From Sphingomonas swuensis (GTDB lineage Bacteria > Pseudomonadota > Alphaproteobacteria > Sphingomonadales > Sphingomonadaceae), in contig NZ_BAABBQ010000001.1 in the NCBI RefSeq assembly GCF_039538045.1, positions 124,001 to 188,000 of the forward strand: DNA of 64,000 nucleotides, written 5' to 3'. The translations under genes were made by a program, and so were the position numbers. The notes beneath the pieces are model-generated. The model searched no databases and was not told the origin of the DNA. It saw nothing but the letters and a program-made list of their open reading frames with translations. Of the stretch, positions 63,587-64,000 are shown piece after piece. How positions within the stretch are numbered: the stretch's first letter is position 1; each line of letters begins with the position of its first letter.

Positions 63587-64000
63587 CTAGCGCTTGAGCC
63601 CGGCCAGTGCCGCGAAGGCGTTGCCCGGACGCGCCGGGGTGGGGCGGGAGCGGGTGCGCGGACGAGTCCCGCGCCAGTGCCAGGCACCGGCCGGATCGGC
63701 GCGGAAGCCGACCTCGGCCATCAGCCGGGCGAGCGCCTCGTCGGACAGGCCGAGCGAGGTGACGAGGTCGCGGTCGATCGGCTCGAGCGTCTCGCCGCCC
63801 GGGCGCTCGGCGGCTCGGGCGCGGTGGGCGAAGGCGGCGAGGCGGTCGGCGAGGTCGACCCTCAGCCAGGATTCGCCGAGCCGGCGGTAAGCGAGCGCGG
63901 CACCGTGGCGGTCGGCCTCGGCGGACAGGGTGGCGGCCCCGGGGGGCGGAAGCGCGGGCATCGGCTGGCCGGCGCGAACGGCGAGCAGGGCCGCGCGCCA
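63587..64000 (-). CDS. Helicase-type protein, C-terminal fragment
   Basis: The gene enters from the right edge; only its last ~137 codons are here, with TAG at 63589-63587. Visible parts are WRAALLAVRAGQPMPALPPP, RLGESWLRVDLADRLAAFAH, SLGLSDEALARLMAEVGFRA and HWRGTRPRTRSRP-type basic tail. They resemble the end of the DNA/RNA helicase (SUV3/MgpS-like) gene that precedes the S4-domain protein in sphingomonads. The helicase motifs lie outside the window, so confidence is moderate. Confidence 0.65.
   Translation of the reverse strand, partial: WRAALLAVRAGQPMPALPPPGAATLSAEADRHGAALAYRRLGESWLRVDLADRLAAFAHRARAAERPGGETLEPIDRDLVTSLGLSDEALARLMAEVGFRADPAGAWHWRGTRPRTRSRPTPARPGNAFAALAGLKR

Overview
This is a high-GC alphaproteobacterial chromosome segment, most likely from a sphingomonad (order Sphingomonadales). 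The evidence is the gene order hemJ-rho-(TerC)-mnmE-mnmG-rsmG-parA-parB-holA-lptE-leuS, several families that I associate with this order (DUF3576, DUF4170, DUF4402 next to a chaperone and an usher-like protein, RibBX), GTG/TTG starts, and many ATGA-type overlaps. Two strong parS sites next to parAB suggest that the segment lies close to the replication origin. There are no phage genes, insertion sequences, CRISPR arrays or integrases; this is core chromosome with small accessory genes between operons.

Layout. 1-7.8 kb (+): end of hemJ, rho, a TerC-family membrane protein, the tRNA-modification pair mnmE/mnmG, rsmG, parA and parB. 7.8-12.2 kb (-): holA, lptE, leuS and a DUF3576 lipoprotein. 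12.4-14.3 kb: an outer-membrane-like protein, a ThiE/TenI protein and a YggS protein. 14.3-21.7 kb (-): a riboflavin region (ribA, xth, lolA, ribH, HTH-ribBX, ribE, ribD) followed upstream by a small membrane protein and tonB. 21.8-25.8 kb: gltX, nadE and prs. 25.8-32.1 kb: a catalytically degenerate LapG-like protein, PspC with a 35-residue companion, a DUF4402/chaperone/usher-like cluster, tRNA-Leu(GAG) and a small exported protein. 32.1-39.5 kb: a zinc-ribbon protein, ftsE, ftsX, a YdcF-like protein, plsC, pheT and pheS. 39.5-46 kb: an ScfR/RamB-type regulator divergent from the glyoxylate-shunt genes aceA and glcB. 46-47.4 kb (-): rplT, rpmI and a short-chain dehydrogenase. 47.5-55.6 kb: a run of small stress, envelope or unknown genes. 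55.6-60.5 kb: thiC behind a TPP riboswitch, divergent from cysD-cysNC. 60.5-64 kb: unknowns, a Met/Asn-rich lipoprotein, MipA/OmpV, fdxA, an S4-domain protein and the end of a helicase-type gene.

The least ordinary points are: an 84-bp in-frame, triple-palindrome insertion in thiC flanked by a short direct repeat; two riboflavin enzymes that look like reciprocally decayed RibBA copies, one of them carrying an N-terminal HTH domain and a matching palindrome at its own promoter; a LapG-family protein that has lost all three catalytic residues; a probable structured small RNA between lolA and xth; a hairpin whose loop carries an anti-Shine-Dalgarno sequence; a Zur-box-like palindrome before tonB; and an ftsE that appears to lack any ATG/GTG/TTG start in the right place. 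All calls come from reading the sequence and from recalled family knowledge; no database search was run.
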